From positions 184,377,703-184,441,702 of the forward strand of contig NC_058519.1 of assembly GCF_904849725.1 (NCBI RefSeq): a DNA stretch of 64,000 nt, read 5' to 3'. This document shows positions 1-11,935 of the stretch, one piece after another (the stretch's first letter is position 1; each line of letters opens with the position of its first letter). The DNA comes from Hordeum vulgare subsp. vulgare. Lineage: Eukaryota > Streptophyta > Magnoliopsida > Poales > Poaceae. The translations under genes were made by a program, and so were the position numbers. Below the pieces are notes generated by a model. That model made no database searches. It was given only the letters and a program-made list of their open reading frames with translations, and had not been told where the DNA came from.

Positions 1-2683
1 TAAAACTGACCTGAGACGCTGACCAGTGGGTCCCCCCTGTTAGGTTTGACCTGATCAGGTCAGTTGACCTGCTGATGTCAGGCTGACGCAATAAAGGGGT
101 TTTCTAGTATAAAAATTTCAGAAATGTTTAAAACTTCTAAAATTCATAGAAATTAATCTGTAACTCCAATGAAAATAATTTATATATGAAAAAGTATCAG
201 AAAAATTCAAGGAATCTGAATATGTCGTTTTCAAACATGTTTGAAAATGTTACAGAACCCAAACATGTAGATTAATGAATAAGTTAATTCTTATAAATAC
301 TTTATAAATAGAATTTGGAAAATATTTAAATTTCACTATGAATGACATGATCAAACACTTTTCTAATTACAAACCAGCAACCTAACATGTCATCCCATGC
401 ATGTTAACATCAAGTTGATCTGAGCATCAGGTCGAATCAATTAAAATGGTATCCGAGAATACCTCGTTTGAAGTGGTATTTGAACTTGATTCAAATCAAC
501 TTCAAACCTAATACATGTTAGATATAATAATTTACCATCTTGCATTATCATGCCATGCTCATGCATCACCTTGATTGCATATGTTTGATATTGATTGTTG
601 TCATTCCTTCCGGTAGGCTCCGCTCCCCCGGATTCCACCGAATATCCGTTTGACGGATATTGTCACTCCTCTGAGCAACAAGGCAAGCAACCATTTTGAT
701 CATCCCGATAAATCCCATGTTCTTGCTCCTGCACTTACTTATTGCATTAGTATCAAATGCTTTAAATGCTTTTGCCATGTTAATTGAACCCACTTCCTTT
801 GCATGACCTATCCTTGTCACAGTAAATAGTTGAACCCTGCAACCTAGCATACCTGGTAGTTGCTTGAGCCATGATGTGCCTTATCCTGCTATGCATGCTA
901 CGCTTAGAGTTGTGTATGGTCTGTCACCTAGGAGATGAACAGAATTGTGAGAATGTGTTCGGTAAGCAAAGGTTGTGTGTCGAACCTGATTTGGTAAAGG
1001 TACCAGTGAAAGGCTGTGTAGGAGTACATGGCGGGTTGTTTCATTGGAACCGACCTTAGGAACTGAGTTCCGTGTATGTAATCCAAGACGAGATACTACC
1101 ACATGCTGGGCCCTGAAATATGACCCAGCTCGACTTATTAATCGCTTAGTACTCGGTCCAGGAGTTGCAAGTAGTTTCTGGTGTTTATAGTCATGCTGGA
1201 GGCCGTGCATGGTGCTGACCTGAGAGGTGGGCTGTGATGCGGTAGGCAGTGGCACGGTGTACCAAGTGGCACCCGGATGGTGGGCTTGGGAACCCTGCGC
1301 ACATCGTTTGAGGCCGTGACGGAAACCTCGGCCGGACTTCCGTATGGGTTACTCTCAGATAGGCGATAAACCTGGACTAGGTATTAGTGTGGTTAACGGT
1401 CATGGCCGGCTCCCTAGCTGGGCTTCCTCTTGAAGGTTGCCGAGGTGCATGACGTGCACATGGAGATAAGTGGCGAGAGCGTGTGTGACGAAGTACACCC
1501 CTGCAGGGTTATGATCTATTCGAATAGCCGCGTCCGCGGATATGGACTACTTGGAGACATATGTTGTTCATAGATAACTTAAATGGCTACTCATAAAATT
1601 GTCAAGATAAGCGTGAGTGTCATGGACGGCATTTCCATATGGAGACGGAATGATTCCATGATGGTGTATTGTTGTGGTGTTAGTGGACTCATGTGCGAGA
1701 AATCAAGTTGTCAAAATTATTTAAAAATGCAAGTTGTCTAGCCACGAGTCAAATGCTGGCTTTCCGCATGAAACCCCACCATACCTTGTTGATACATTGC
1801 ATGAGTAGTTAGTTATCCTAAAGTCTTGCTGAGTACCTCCGTACTCATGTTTGCTTAATAAATGTTGCAGAGGTTGCTAATGACCCTAATGGAGGGTTCT
1901 TCATAGACATCGACGACGACGAGTAGCCGGTGTCCCAGCTACGATCTGGCCCTAGGTGGGGTCTATAGTATAGTCACGCCATGTGCCTTCTAGTTGCACC
2001 TGTCTGTACTCAAACAGTTTTAAACACTTCCACTAGCTTGTAACTGAACGACTGCTATTATGGGTCGTGAGACCCTTACTGTGTAATATTATGTGTGAGG
2101 CTCTTCTGAGCCTCTTAAATAAAGCTTTTATGTTTATGGTTATGTTGTGATGCCATTGATGTATCTATACATATCGGTATGTCATGCGTACGTGTGTCGT
2201 ACTTGATATGTATGGGGTTCGATTACCTAGCCGTGAACTTTAGTAGTACTCCTTACAGGGAAATGCCCCTTTGTGATCCAACGAGCCATGGTAGCTCGCT
2301 ACTGCTCCGGACACATTGGTTGACCGGCATGTGTCCTTCTTAGCTGCCGTGTCTGTCCCCTTTGAGGAAATGTCACGCGATGTAATGGAGTCCTTGTAGC
2401 TTGCTACGACTCGTCTACATTCGCTGGTGACCGACACCTGCTTTGTTGGGTCATGTATGCCTGTCCTTGTACGGTACTGCCACTTTGGTTTATGACTAGA
2501 CTTGTCGATCCGGGTTCTTTGACGTTGGAATGCTAGCGACACAATTGCATACGTGAGTCAAAAGGCGCAAACGGTCCCGGCTAAGGTAAGGCTGCAGCCG
2601 TGGAGTTAACCGTGCGTGAGACCGCAAAGGGATGCGATGTGTTACAGGCTGGATTCCTATGGCTTAGGATCGGGGTCCCGACA
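1..2683 (+). repeat. Long Gypsy-type LTR, 3' part only
   Basis: A 2.7-kb stretch without coding potential, AT-rich at the left and GC-richer after about 900. It ends GGGTCCCGACA at 2683, a terminus typical of long Triticeae Gypsy LTRs. Its end butts against the interior of an Angela-type LTR, which suggests insertion into that LTR; AATCA at 2684-2688 would be the duplicated target, but the other copy lies outside the window. Small ORFs on both strands (for example 881-1255 minus and 2240-2542 minus) have no recognisable domain and I treat them as chance. The family name is not assigned. The LTR start is not visible, so I cannot tell whether this is a solo LTR or the 3' LTR of a full element. 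Confidence 0.7.
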
Positions 2684-4219
2684 AATCAATAGATGATCAT
2701 GGACATTGTATGTCATTGATAATGGGATCATATCATTGGGGAATGATGTGATGGACAAGACCCAATCCTAAGCACAGCACTAGATCGTGTTGTTCGTGTG
2801 CTAAAGCTTTTCTAATGTCAAGTATCATTTCCTTAGACCATGAGATTGTGCAACTCCCGGATGCCGTAGGCGTGCTTTGGGTGTACCAAATGTCACAACA
2901 TAACTGGGTGATTATAAAGGTGCACTACGGGTATCTCTGAAAGTGCTTGTTGGGTTGTACGAATCGAGACTGGGATTTGTCACTCCGTGTAAGGGAGAGG
3001 TATCCCTGGGCCCACTCGGTAATTAATCATCATATTGAGCTCAGTGTGACTAAGGAGTTAGCCATGGGATGATGTGTTATGGAACGAGTAAAGAGACTTG
3101 CCGGTAACGAGATTGAACAAGGTATAGAGATACCGACGATCGAATCTCGGGCAAGTATCATACTGATAGACAAAGGGAATTGCATACGAGATTGATTGAA
3201 TCCTTGACATTGTGGTTCATCCGATGAGATCACCGTGGAACATGTGGGAACCAACATGGATATCCAAAACCCGCTGTTGGTTATTGCTCAGAGAGATGTC
3301 TCGGTCATGTCTGCATGTCTCTCGAACCCGTAGGGTCTACACACTTAAGGTTCGATGACGCTAGAGTTGTAAAGGGAATGGTATGTGGTTACCAAAGGTT
3401 GTTCGGAGTCCCGGATGAGATCCCACGAGGAGCTCCAGAATGGTCCGAAGGTAAAGATTGATATATGGGAAGTCCTATTTTGGTCACCCGAAAAGTTTTG
3501 GGCTCATCGGTAATGTACCGGGAGTGCCGGGAGGGTGCCGGAGGACCCCCCGGGAGGGGTGTGACGACCAAATGAGCTCATGGGCTGTTATAGTAGGTGG
3601 ACCAGCCCTTTTTGGGCTGGCCTAGACTTTCCCTAAAGTCCCATGCGCATAGGGATAAAGGGATATGGCAAAAAGGCTTAAAAGGAAAGGTAAAAGAGTC
3701 CTTCCAAGGGAGTCCACCTCCCTTGTGGGAGGACTCCTCCCTAGCTTCGGCCGAACCCCTCCTCCTTGGAGGAGGGGCCAAGGCAGCCTTCCCTCTCCTT
3801 CCCCCTATATATACTTGAGGTTTTGGTATTTTTGAGGCACAATTATTCATCTGTCTCCCACGGCGCAGCCCTACCTCTCTTATTCATCCTCTACGGTGCT
3901 TGGTGAAGCCCTGCCGGAGAACCACATAGCTCCACCGTCACCACGCCGTCGTGATGTCGGAGCTGTCCCTCAACTTATCCTCTCTCCTCTCTCCTTGCTG
4001 GATCAACGCGGAGGCACCATAGTTTGGTGCCTAGATCGGAATCCACCGCGATCTGAATCGCTGCGAGTATGACTCCATCAACTGTGTTCATAGTAACGCT
4101 TCCGCTTAGCGATCTTTAAAGGTATGAAGATGCTCTACAACCTCTCTCATTGTTGGTTTATTCATAGATAGATCCTTGCATGGCGTAGGAAAATTTTGAA
4201 TTTACTATGATCCCCAACA
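2684..4219 (+). repeat. Angela/BARE-type Copia LTR, 5' end outside window
   Basis: Recognised from phrases shared with the Angela-type LTR at 44069-48188: GACTGGGATTTGTCACTCCG, the 'cccggatgagatc' block near 3412 and the end ...TCCCCAACA at 4219. A TATA box (TATATATA) lies at 3806-3813, about 400 bp before the LTR end, and the sequence upstream of it is GC-rich. The first 200 or so bases of the LTR are missing because the Gypsy LTR 1-2683 lies in it. It is followed directly by Sirevirus LTR sequence rather than by a primer-binding site, so it is either a solo LTR or the 3' LTR of an element whose body is outside the window. Confidence 0.85.
3806..3813 (+). promoter_or_regulatory. TATA box of Angela-type LTR
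   Basis: TATATATA preceded by a C-rich stretch, in the position expected for the U3/R boundary of this LTR family. Confidence 0.5.
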
Positions 4220-4565
4220 GATTCTTCATGGACCCTCTGTGGGTGGAGCCCTCCGTGGACTCTCGCAACCGTTACCCTCCGTGGGTTGAAGTCTCCACTA
4301 ACATGGATGTACTATAGCGCCACCTATCGGAACCATGCCAAAAATCTCCGTGTCAACCTCATGCGTTTGATCTCCCTACCTTACTCCTTTACTTTACACT
4401 TGCATGTTTTACATTCGGCTGCTACACTCTTAGAACTGCATGTGTAGGGTCTACTTGACCTGCTATAACTGTCGTAGGTGCCTCTCAACTAAAATTGGGA
4501 AGAGGCAAAAAAATTATCTTGTCAAGTAGTCTCATCACCCCCCCCTCTCTAGACATACTTTTGAT
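4220..4565 (+). repeat. Sirevirus 5' LTR, 3'-terminal fragment
   Basis: Matches 23813-24151 closely, including the 'cttcatggaccctc' block and the C-rich run before 'tagacatacttttgat'. The last bases of the LTR and the primer-binding site are missing: LTR sequence up to TTTTGAT is joined straight to gag codons. The left part of the LTR is separated by the Angela LTR and lies outside the window. Confidence 0.8.
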
Positions 4566-6693
4566 GGCACTAATTTTGCTAGTTGAAAGCATAAGATGAA
4601 AATGCATATTGTTAGTTTTAATCCTCATGTTTGGGTTGTTATCCGTGTTGGTGTGCAAGGTGATTTGTTCGGAGAAGGGCATGAACTGGATCGTGATGTG
4701 ACAGCCGATGAACTGAAGATCTTGCAACTTAATGCACAAGACTGCGACATCATCTTCAACCATCTATGCCCCCGAAGAATTCAAAAAAATCAGCTGCCTT
4801 GAGAATGCAAAAGAAATTTGGGATAATTTGATCGATATGCACGAAGGTACTGATTGTGTCAGAGAATCTAAGTTGGATGTGCTTCAAAGTCAGCTTGACA
4901 AGTTCAAGATGAAGGATGGTGAAGGTGTCGCTAAAATGTACTCTAGGCTAGCTCTCATCACCAATGAGATTGCCGACTTAGGAAGCGAAGAAATGACTGA
5001 CAAATTCATCATCAAGAAGATACTTAGAGCTCTTGATGGAAAGTATGACACAATGCGCACATTGATTCAAATGATGCCAAACTACAAAGATCTCAAGCCA
5101 ACTGAAGTCATTGGTAGGATTGTCGCTCATGAGATGTCACTCAAAGACAAAGATGAGATACACAACAAGTCAAGCGATGCTTACAAAGCTTCATGTGATA
5201 CTCCCGCTACTTCAAAGGACAATCTTGTCACTGATGAAGAGATAAGCCTCATGGTTAGAAAATTAAACAAGTTCTACAAGAGTAGAGGCAAAGAGAGAAG
5301 CTCAAGCTCAAGACATGATGAGAAGCGCTCATCCAGTCATGACCGAAACTGCTACAATTGTGGGAAGCCCGGACACTTCTCCAATGAGTGCTCGGCTCCC
5401 ACAAACGAAGAGAAGAGACACCTCGAAGACAAAGCTCAAGATATGAGTCACCTCGTGGAGAGAGAAGGAGTATAGAACATCGTTACAAATGAAGACACTC
5501 ACGAAGAGGCAAGGAATCGGAGAAGAAGGACAAATACACCAAGAGCAGCTCAAGAAGAAGACATCAAGCTCATGTTGGTGAATTGGTTCCTGGCTCCGAG
5601 TCTGACAACCACTCCGAGAGAAGTTATCACTCCAACTCCGACTATAGTCAAGATGAAGGTGTTGTCGGCATTGCACTTGTTTCCTCCAACTCCTACGACT
5701 TATTTGATTCACCAAACGAGGGGTTCGAAAACTGCTTCATGGCTAAAGGCCCCAAGGTATCACACCCTGAGTATCTTGATTTCAATAGTGATGTGGATGA
5801 CTTGTTAGGAGAAGATTACTTGCTCTTTGATAAAAACTAGTGATTGCACTGAAAATGAACTTGCTAATTGTCATGCTAGTCAAGAGAAACTGAATGATGA
5901 TGATAAGAAGGAAATTGAATGACTAACTCAAGAATTAAACACTCTTAAGTTAGCTCATGAGACTACTCTAGAAGATCATAGAGAGCCTGCAAGAACTCAT
6001 GAGAAGCTACGCTTCGAGAAGCTCAATTTGGAGCAAGAGCGTGAGTTCCTAAAAGTGATCAATGATGATATTCGAAAGAAGAGTTCTTATCTAGCCAAAT
6101 GATTACTCTTGTCTACTTTTCTTCCACAAGTTAAACCTAAGAACACTAGTAACAAAGGCAAGAAAGATTCTTCATATAGTAACAACAATATAAAAGCTAA
6201 ATCCAATAATATTGTTGCTAGTAGCTCTCTTGATTCCACTGATGATTCTCTTATCCAAGTTACACTTGAGCAAGAAAATGATTTATTGAAAGGGATTATA
6301 GATAGAGGTGCCTTCAAGATTCTTGCCGGAAGTAAGTAATTCAAGGAAACTGTGCGCAAGCAAGGAGTACATCGGAAGAAACAAGGTGATGGCTACTGCA
6401 ACGTCAACGGAGATGATTGGGAAGAAGGTCCATATCCCATTCCTAAGTTTGTTCCTCAAGAGGAGAAGTATGACCCTACTCCCCCCAAGGGAACAAGCTC
6501 ACAAGATGACCTTCCACCACAAGACCACAAAGTTAAGGGAAAGCTTCAAGATGACATTGACCTATATGAAGAAGAACCCCAAGTCAAGGTTAAGTGGATT
6601 CCCAAGGACACTTCTAGCACTACCTCATCTAGTGCTACCACAACTCCAAGAATCCCCATCAAGTTGATGTGGATTCCCAAGAGGAAGAATTAG
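4563..6693 (+). pseudogene. gag: Sirevirus-type Gag, degraded
   Basis: The remnant starts within the gag N-terminal domain (UBN2/retrotran_gag type). The W expected in 'GTNFA-WKHKM' is a stop (TGA near 4587). A C-run expansion around 4769-4773 shifts the frame between the segments 4596-4802 and 4732-5475. The latter, about 247 residues, contains the UBN2 domain (motifs KEIWDNL, MYSRLALITNEI) and a zinc knuckle CYNCGKPGHFSNEC near 5350-5390. Downstream pieces in other frames (5583-5840, 6109-6339, 6352-6693) continue the long Sirevirus gag tail: an acidic region, a helical segment around 5850-6100 with stops, then a Pro-rich end finishing at WIPKRKN. Stops interrupt near 5920, 6100 and 6337. 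In the cell Gag would package element RNA; this copy cannot. Confidence 0.85.
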
Positions 6694-8418
6694 AAAGTTC
6701 TTGAGGGGTGAACTCTGCCAATGAAGTTCACTCTTACTCATTTTGGCAAGAACTATTTGCAATCAACCTCAACCATATGCATTAGTTCAGGGAGTCACAC
6801 ATTCCATCAAAGGTAAGCAAGGAACAAGGTAATTGATGTATCTTTGGACATCATACCATTTGTGTTTCACTACATGTACATAGATATTCTTTTATATGTT
6901 CCTTTTGCTTTGGTACCAGCCCATGTAGGTGAGAAGAGTAAGAAAACAACAAGGATTGCTCCCAACTCAATATGATCTTCATCAACTTTGAGCATCCATC
7001 ACTACTTCACCTACTTGAAGTCTTCTACGACAAAAAACCAAGGTTAGTTGATCCCTCTTAGTGGGGATGTCATGTCAAGGGGGAGCTTTACTCTAAGACT
7101 TGAGTATAAGCATCTCCTAAGGATATGAACACGTTATTGCTTATGTAAAAGTGGTAACCCCACTTGTGCTTAACGATGAGTATGACCTATGATGAAATAT
7201 TCTACTTGGCTCTTATGTCAATATAATCATATATAGATGACGTTTGTCATCGCCCAAGTGCTTGATAGCTGCTAGGATGTTTGTGCATGTTCACCATATT
7301 TTATCTATCATTCTTATTGTGTGAGCATGTTGGTCTGCATGTGTTTGCTCATTCGAGCACATCCAATTGTTGTTGTTTGGCTCTTCATTTATCTTTTACC
7401 AATTGGATGGACAAGAATGCCTAGGACCCTTCTCTAGCTATCTATGTTATCTCATCTCAAGTTCTATTCATGCTTCATCACAAAACAGGAATAAGCACTT
7501 GTCGATCCCTTTGTGTGAAGGTGCACTCGGAGTTCCGTATCGTCAGTGGCTGACTTCCAAAACCTCTTTGAAAATCTCGGTGAGACCAACTTCACAAAAT
7601 CGGTTCCACCAAATTTATAAAGCAGATCTGGTTTTCCATCTCGGTACCACCGAAATCACAAACTCGGTTACACCGAGTTTCCCTGTCAACTGACAGTAGA
7701 GGAACTCGGTGACACCGATTTCGTAATCTCGGTGACACCAATAGCGAAAGGATATATATTCCAGTGGACCAAATCTTTGATTTCCAATCGTCAAAGTCGT
7801 TTTGCCTCAAGCCCTAAGCTGCCCCATGGACCCCTGGTCGTCGCCCTTGACTCCCCGTGCGTCTCCGCTGCTGGAATCGTCGTTGTCGACGGATTCTTCA
7901 CCGTCGTCGCCGCCGTAGCCGGCCGTCGCCGTATTAGGGTACGGTTTGGATCTCCTTCTGTGTTCCTCTACCCAACTCTTCTGCATTGGGAAGTTTTATC
8001 TACAAGCCACCTCCTGCAAAAACCTCTTCCACCAGAAGTTCCCGTAGAATTAGCGAATGAGAAATTTTTAGGTTTAGCTGTCCGCACACCTCATCTCGAT
8101 GACACCGATTTGCAAAACTCGGTTCCACCGATTTTGAACCTAGGGTTCCTAAGAATGAACTCGGTGAAACCGAGTTGTCAATTTCGGTTCCACCGAAATG
8201 ATGACCAAGTTTCTGTTAAGGAGTTCATGTGTCTCGGTGAGTCCGAAAGTTCAAACTCGATGCTACCGAAATATGATCTGGAGAAAGCTAAAACTAAGAA
8301 TTTATTTGTTCAAATTTTCGGAAACATCTGAATTTTTTTATGCTCAACCCTTTTGTCTTTCCTATATCTACTTCACAGGTTTGGGTGTTTGCTGCTGAGT
8401 TTCTACTTGTGTGCCAAC
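6694..8418 (+). other. Non-coding internal spacer with CGGTG..ACCGA palindromes
   Basis: No pol homology is visible here. The left half is plain AT-rich sequence containing a 'gtcatgtcaagggggagc' segment (about 7070-7087) of the kind that usually follows Copia pol. From about 7520 to 8260 there are repeated short inverted repeats of the type CTCGGT-n-ACCGAG, about ten in all. A TATA-like ATATATAT lies near 7752-7759, followed by a GC-rich 5'UTR-like stretch (7800-7950). A good splice-acceptor-like sequence, a pyrimidine-rich run ending CTTCACAG, lies at about 8373-8380, 39 bp before the ATG of the accessory ORF. The open frame 7732-8331 is probably fortuitous. Confidence 0.6.
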
Positions 8419-10514
8419 ATGTCTGGATTAGATGATAGTTAGAATGAGTTCAGAGAACCGAGTGCTGAGATGGACTCAGGAACTAGTCCAGAGAAGTCTG
8501 ACTCTAACCTTGGATCCTACAACTCCCATGGCTTGCCCAAGGAAGCCACCAAGCAGAGGAAGAAACTGAATTCTGATGATGAGGACTCAGACTATGTGCG
8601 AGAGGAAACTTCAGCTCCTCCAAAGGCTCCAAGGAAGACAGTCAGGAAGGTAACTGCTAATCCTGCTGATCTGAGAGCACCTACTTATGTAAGGAGAAGC
8701 ACATCACTTTCCATTGATGAACCTGCCAAGAAGACTGGTGTGAAGAGAGCAAGGAAAAGGATAGTTCGTGTTGTGGGGAGACCTACTTCTATGTATGAAG
8801 ACCCAGAAGAAGCTGCTGAAGAAGAAGAAGTTCCTGATGAGATCCCAGTTCCTCCTAAGATGAAGAAGCTCATGGCAGATGCCAAGATTAAGAAATCTGC
8901 TCCTAAGCCTCCATCCAAGGCAAAGAAGGTTGTAGCTCCCAAGAGTACTACAAAGGACATTCCTGCAGCTACCAAGGAGAAAGGTCCTGCTTCTAGTAAC
9001 TTTGCTGCAGAGGAAGAAGAAGATGATAATGCACCCATTCTCAGGAAGCTCCGATCAACCTTGCCAGTTCACAATGCTTCTCGCCCTGTAGGAGAAGATA
9101 TGAGGAAGAGAAAGGATTCAGGCTTGAGGAAATGGAGAGCTACTGAACCATATGCTGTCAGAAGAAGAACTGTTGTTGATCCAAGGTTTCACACCAAGGA
9201 ACAAGAAGATCTCTATGAGACTGGCCTGTTTTACAAATGTCCAGTTGTCAGTGATATGAGGTATGTTGACGGGGAATATATTAAGGAGAATGAAGACTTC
9301 TTTCCCCATGCCTGAGAAAATTTTAGGCTAGTGGACATTGAAGATTTTATTTGAAAGGAGATGACCCCATGGAATGATGAGCTGATCATGCAGTTTTACT
9401 CAACTGTTCATTTCTATGAAGATGGTTCTTTAGTCTGGATGACTGATGGTCACACGTACGAGTCTATGGTTGATGAGTGGGCCACTATCATTGGTGGCCC
9501 TAAGCAGGAAGATCGAGATGTTGATGTGTATTCTGAAGCAAAGAAGAGTCACAACTCTATGGCTAATATGTACAAGCCAATTCCTCATGATTATTTGGCT
9601 AGTCACAAGATGGGCTCGGTATACTTCTTGCAAGCAGGAATACCTACAACTAACACTGTTCTGAGATACTCCTTGATGCCATAATCAGGTGATGATAAGA
9701 TTATCAGAGGACACTCCATCAACCTGCTGCACCTTTTGGACACCCACACCAGATTCAGAGTGATGGATTTGATAGTACAGACTATCCGGAGGACTTCTGC
9801 TGATCAAAAGAGATCATGTGGATATGCCCCTTACATTCAGATACTTATCAATGCCAAGCTAGGAAAGCATGTATATCTACTTGAGCGTCCCCATCTACCT
9901 CTTCAGCCAGAGTTTGAAGACAATGAAGTGGTAATGGATGACAATGATCCCAGCTCGGCTGCAGCAAGAATGGCAGTAGAGGCAGCATAAGTTGAGGCTG
10001 CTAGAAATAGGCCACCACCAGTTCCACAACACAGAACTCAAGCTGAGCAAATGGCGTTTCTAGTTAGCTCTGTCCAAGGCATGGAGAAGAATATCGAGGA
10101 GATACTGCAAAATCAGAAGAGCCTTGAGCGAGTCGTGGAAACAAAATTTCATGACATGGATGTGAAGGTTACGGAATTAAACACTATAGTCAAACATCTT
10201 CAACATGAACTTGACTTAGTGAAAACTCCACGCTCAGGTGATGCTGATGATGATGATGATGACAGTGATGATGATGATGAAGAGTTGCCTCCTCGCACCA
10301 CTATCAGTTCAGCACCAGGCCTAGGTCAGATGTTGTACCTGCTTCAGAGACAAGACAGACTTCATCAGCTCAAGCATCAGCCCCTTCAGCTCTAGCTCCA
10401 GCTATAGCTCAAGCCCCTCTAGTATCCACTCCTCCAACTCCAGGACACTCAACCGATTCCTTCGTGGACACTCTCTTGTCGACTCCGTCATCAGCGGCTT
10501 ATAGAGACAAGTAG
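8419..10514 (+). pseudogene. Sirevirus accessory (env-position) ORF, broken by stops
   Basis: A single reading frame runs from ATG 8419 through segments 8470-9315, 9361-9684, 9736-9990 and 10051-10395. In-frame stops are at 8440-8442, 9313-9315, 9352-9354, about 9682-9684 and about 9988-9990, and a frameshift near 10320 moves the last part to a frame ending TAG 10512-10514. The N-terminal 200 residues are Lys/Glu/Pro-rich and look disordered and nuclear-like (RKRIVR, KKTGVKRARKR). The middle is a globular domain (motifs WATIIGGPKQ, NSMANMYKPIP, RSCGYAPYIQ) that I associate with the 'putative plant transposon protein' domain of plant retroelements. The C-terminal part has a coiled coil (about 10051-10230), an Asp run (10245-10280) and a Ser/Pro/Ala tail. 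No signal peptide or membrane helix is evident, so 'env-like' refers to position only. Function unknown. Confidence 0.7.
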
Positions 10515-10550
10515 TTCTATACCTTTTGAACTTTTTGGTAACTTGTTGCC

Positions 10551-10563
10551 AAAGGGGGAGAAA
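10551..10563 (+). other. Upstream polypurine tract
   Basis: AAAGGGGGAGAAA just after the accessory ORF, similar to the tract adjoining the 3' LTR. Multiple polypurine tracts before the 3' LTR are a described Sirevirus trait. Confidence 0.5.
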
Positions 10564-10577
10564 TGTATAGATCATAG

Positions 10578-10580
<3 letters not shown>

Positions 10581-10616
<36 letters not shown>

Positions 10617-10628
10617 GAGAGAGAGAGA
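10581..10628 (+). repeat. (GA)n microsatellite
   Basis: About 24 GA units with one T interruption, immediately after the upstream polypurine tract. It could have grown from that tract by slippage. Confidence 0.95.
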
Positions 10629-11014
10629 TTTTGACTTTATTTGCTCTCATTTGGTTTCAAAAACTTTGATATTTTGGATGACTTTATCCATTTTCTGTGT
10701 TTGACCATATGCTTTTCTTGATTGATGCTACACTATTATCTTTATCTATGTATGTGATGATCATTCACTTATCTTGTTGGTGTCATGTGCATAAATATTC
10801 ATCTTTATCTTGTATGCGCACCACCAAGATGTATGTGACATGGAAGAGTAACCCATGATCCTAATCGTTGTGCATATTCATTCAAATGCAAATTTTAAAT
10901 AATGCACAAATTTAGGGGGACCTCTTGCTTTTCACATACTTCTCAAAGCGTCAATGCTAATCCTTGATTATATCTTTTATCAAAGATTTGATCTATATGT
11001 TGTCATCAATTACC

Positions 11015-11027
11015 AAAAAGGGGGAGA
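11015..11027 (+). other. Polypurine tract next to 3' LTR
   Basis: AAAAAGGGGGAGA directly before the 3' LTR start, the expected primer for plus-strand DNA synthesis. A second G-run (TTTAGGGGGA) lies near 10910. Confidence 0.7.
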
Positions 11028-11028
11028 T

Positions 11029-11935
11029 TCAAAGCACAATTGCTCCCTGGGGTGCTTTTGATAATTGATCACAACATATACAGCATTGGACTAATATGTT
11101 TCCCGAGTATATTTTAGAAAAGTTCAAAATATGCTATGGCTAAAGGTTTATGTGGAGATGCCCCTTGATCCAATAAAGGAATAATATTGGCTCAAGCTTC
11201 AAGCTAGAAGACTCTTCATTTTATATTTGTGAAAAATCACTTTTGAGTCCATAGGAAAGCCAATACTATTAGAAGGGGGTGAGGTAGTAAAATGAACTAA
11301 TTGCTCAAAATGCTCAAAGTTAGCCACCAAAATACTCAGTCATTTTCCCCACATAACCACTCTATCAAATTCCAGTACTCAAATTTGGTGGCACCAACTT
11401 TCATATTCCGGACCCAACGAGTTTGACCTCAGACACAAACCATATCCATTCCCACCAAATCGGTGCAACCGAATCCATGTTAGTGCTACCGAGTTTGGGT
11501 GACCAACTTTTGGGTGCCTCGGTACATAAAATCAGAATTTCCGAGTTTGAGTATCGGTGCCACCGAGTTTGGCCATCTGACCATTAGCCACCTTTTCGAT
11601 GCCAATGAGTTTCATATATCGGTCTCACCGAGAATCAAAAGTTGCTACCTTTGTGCTAATCGGTACTACCGAGTTTTTCACTTTGGTGTCACCGAGTTTG
11701 CAACTTTGTGTGTAATAGTTGGATTTTGTGTGTTGCCTATATATACCCCTTCACCCACCTCTCATTCGTGGGAGAAGCACTCAGAACACTCACTTCATTG
11801 CCAGATCAATTTTCTGAGAGAGAACCACCTACTCATATGTTGAGAGCAAGATATTCCAATCCAATCATTTGAAACTTGATCTTTAGCCTCCCCAAACAGC
11901 TTTCCACCAAATCAATCTCTACTACCCATGCATAT
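11029..11935 (+). repeat. Sirevirus 3' LTR, left part (U3)
   Basis: Starts TCAAAGCAC (TG mutated to TC) after the polypurine tract and is non-coding. It contains a cluster of imperfect CGGTG-n-ACCGA palindromes from about 11395 to 11700 and a TATA box at 11738-11745. It is cut at 11935 by the chromovirus and resumes at 23546. The reconstructed LTR length is about 1.5 kb. Confidence 0.8.
11738..11745 (+). promoter_or_regulatory. TATA box of Sirevirus 3' LTR
   Basis: TATATATA followed by 'ccccttcaccc', about 35 bp downstream of the palindrome cluster, a typical core promoter layout for this LTR type. Confidence 0.55.

Noticed and set aside
7732..8331. 199-codon open frame
   Set aside because: It spans the palindrome array and GC-rich leader of the Sirevirus spacer, has no recognisable domain, and the palindromes themselves create repetitive residues.
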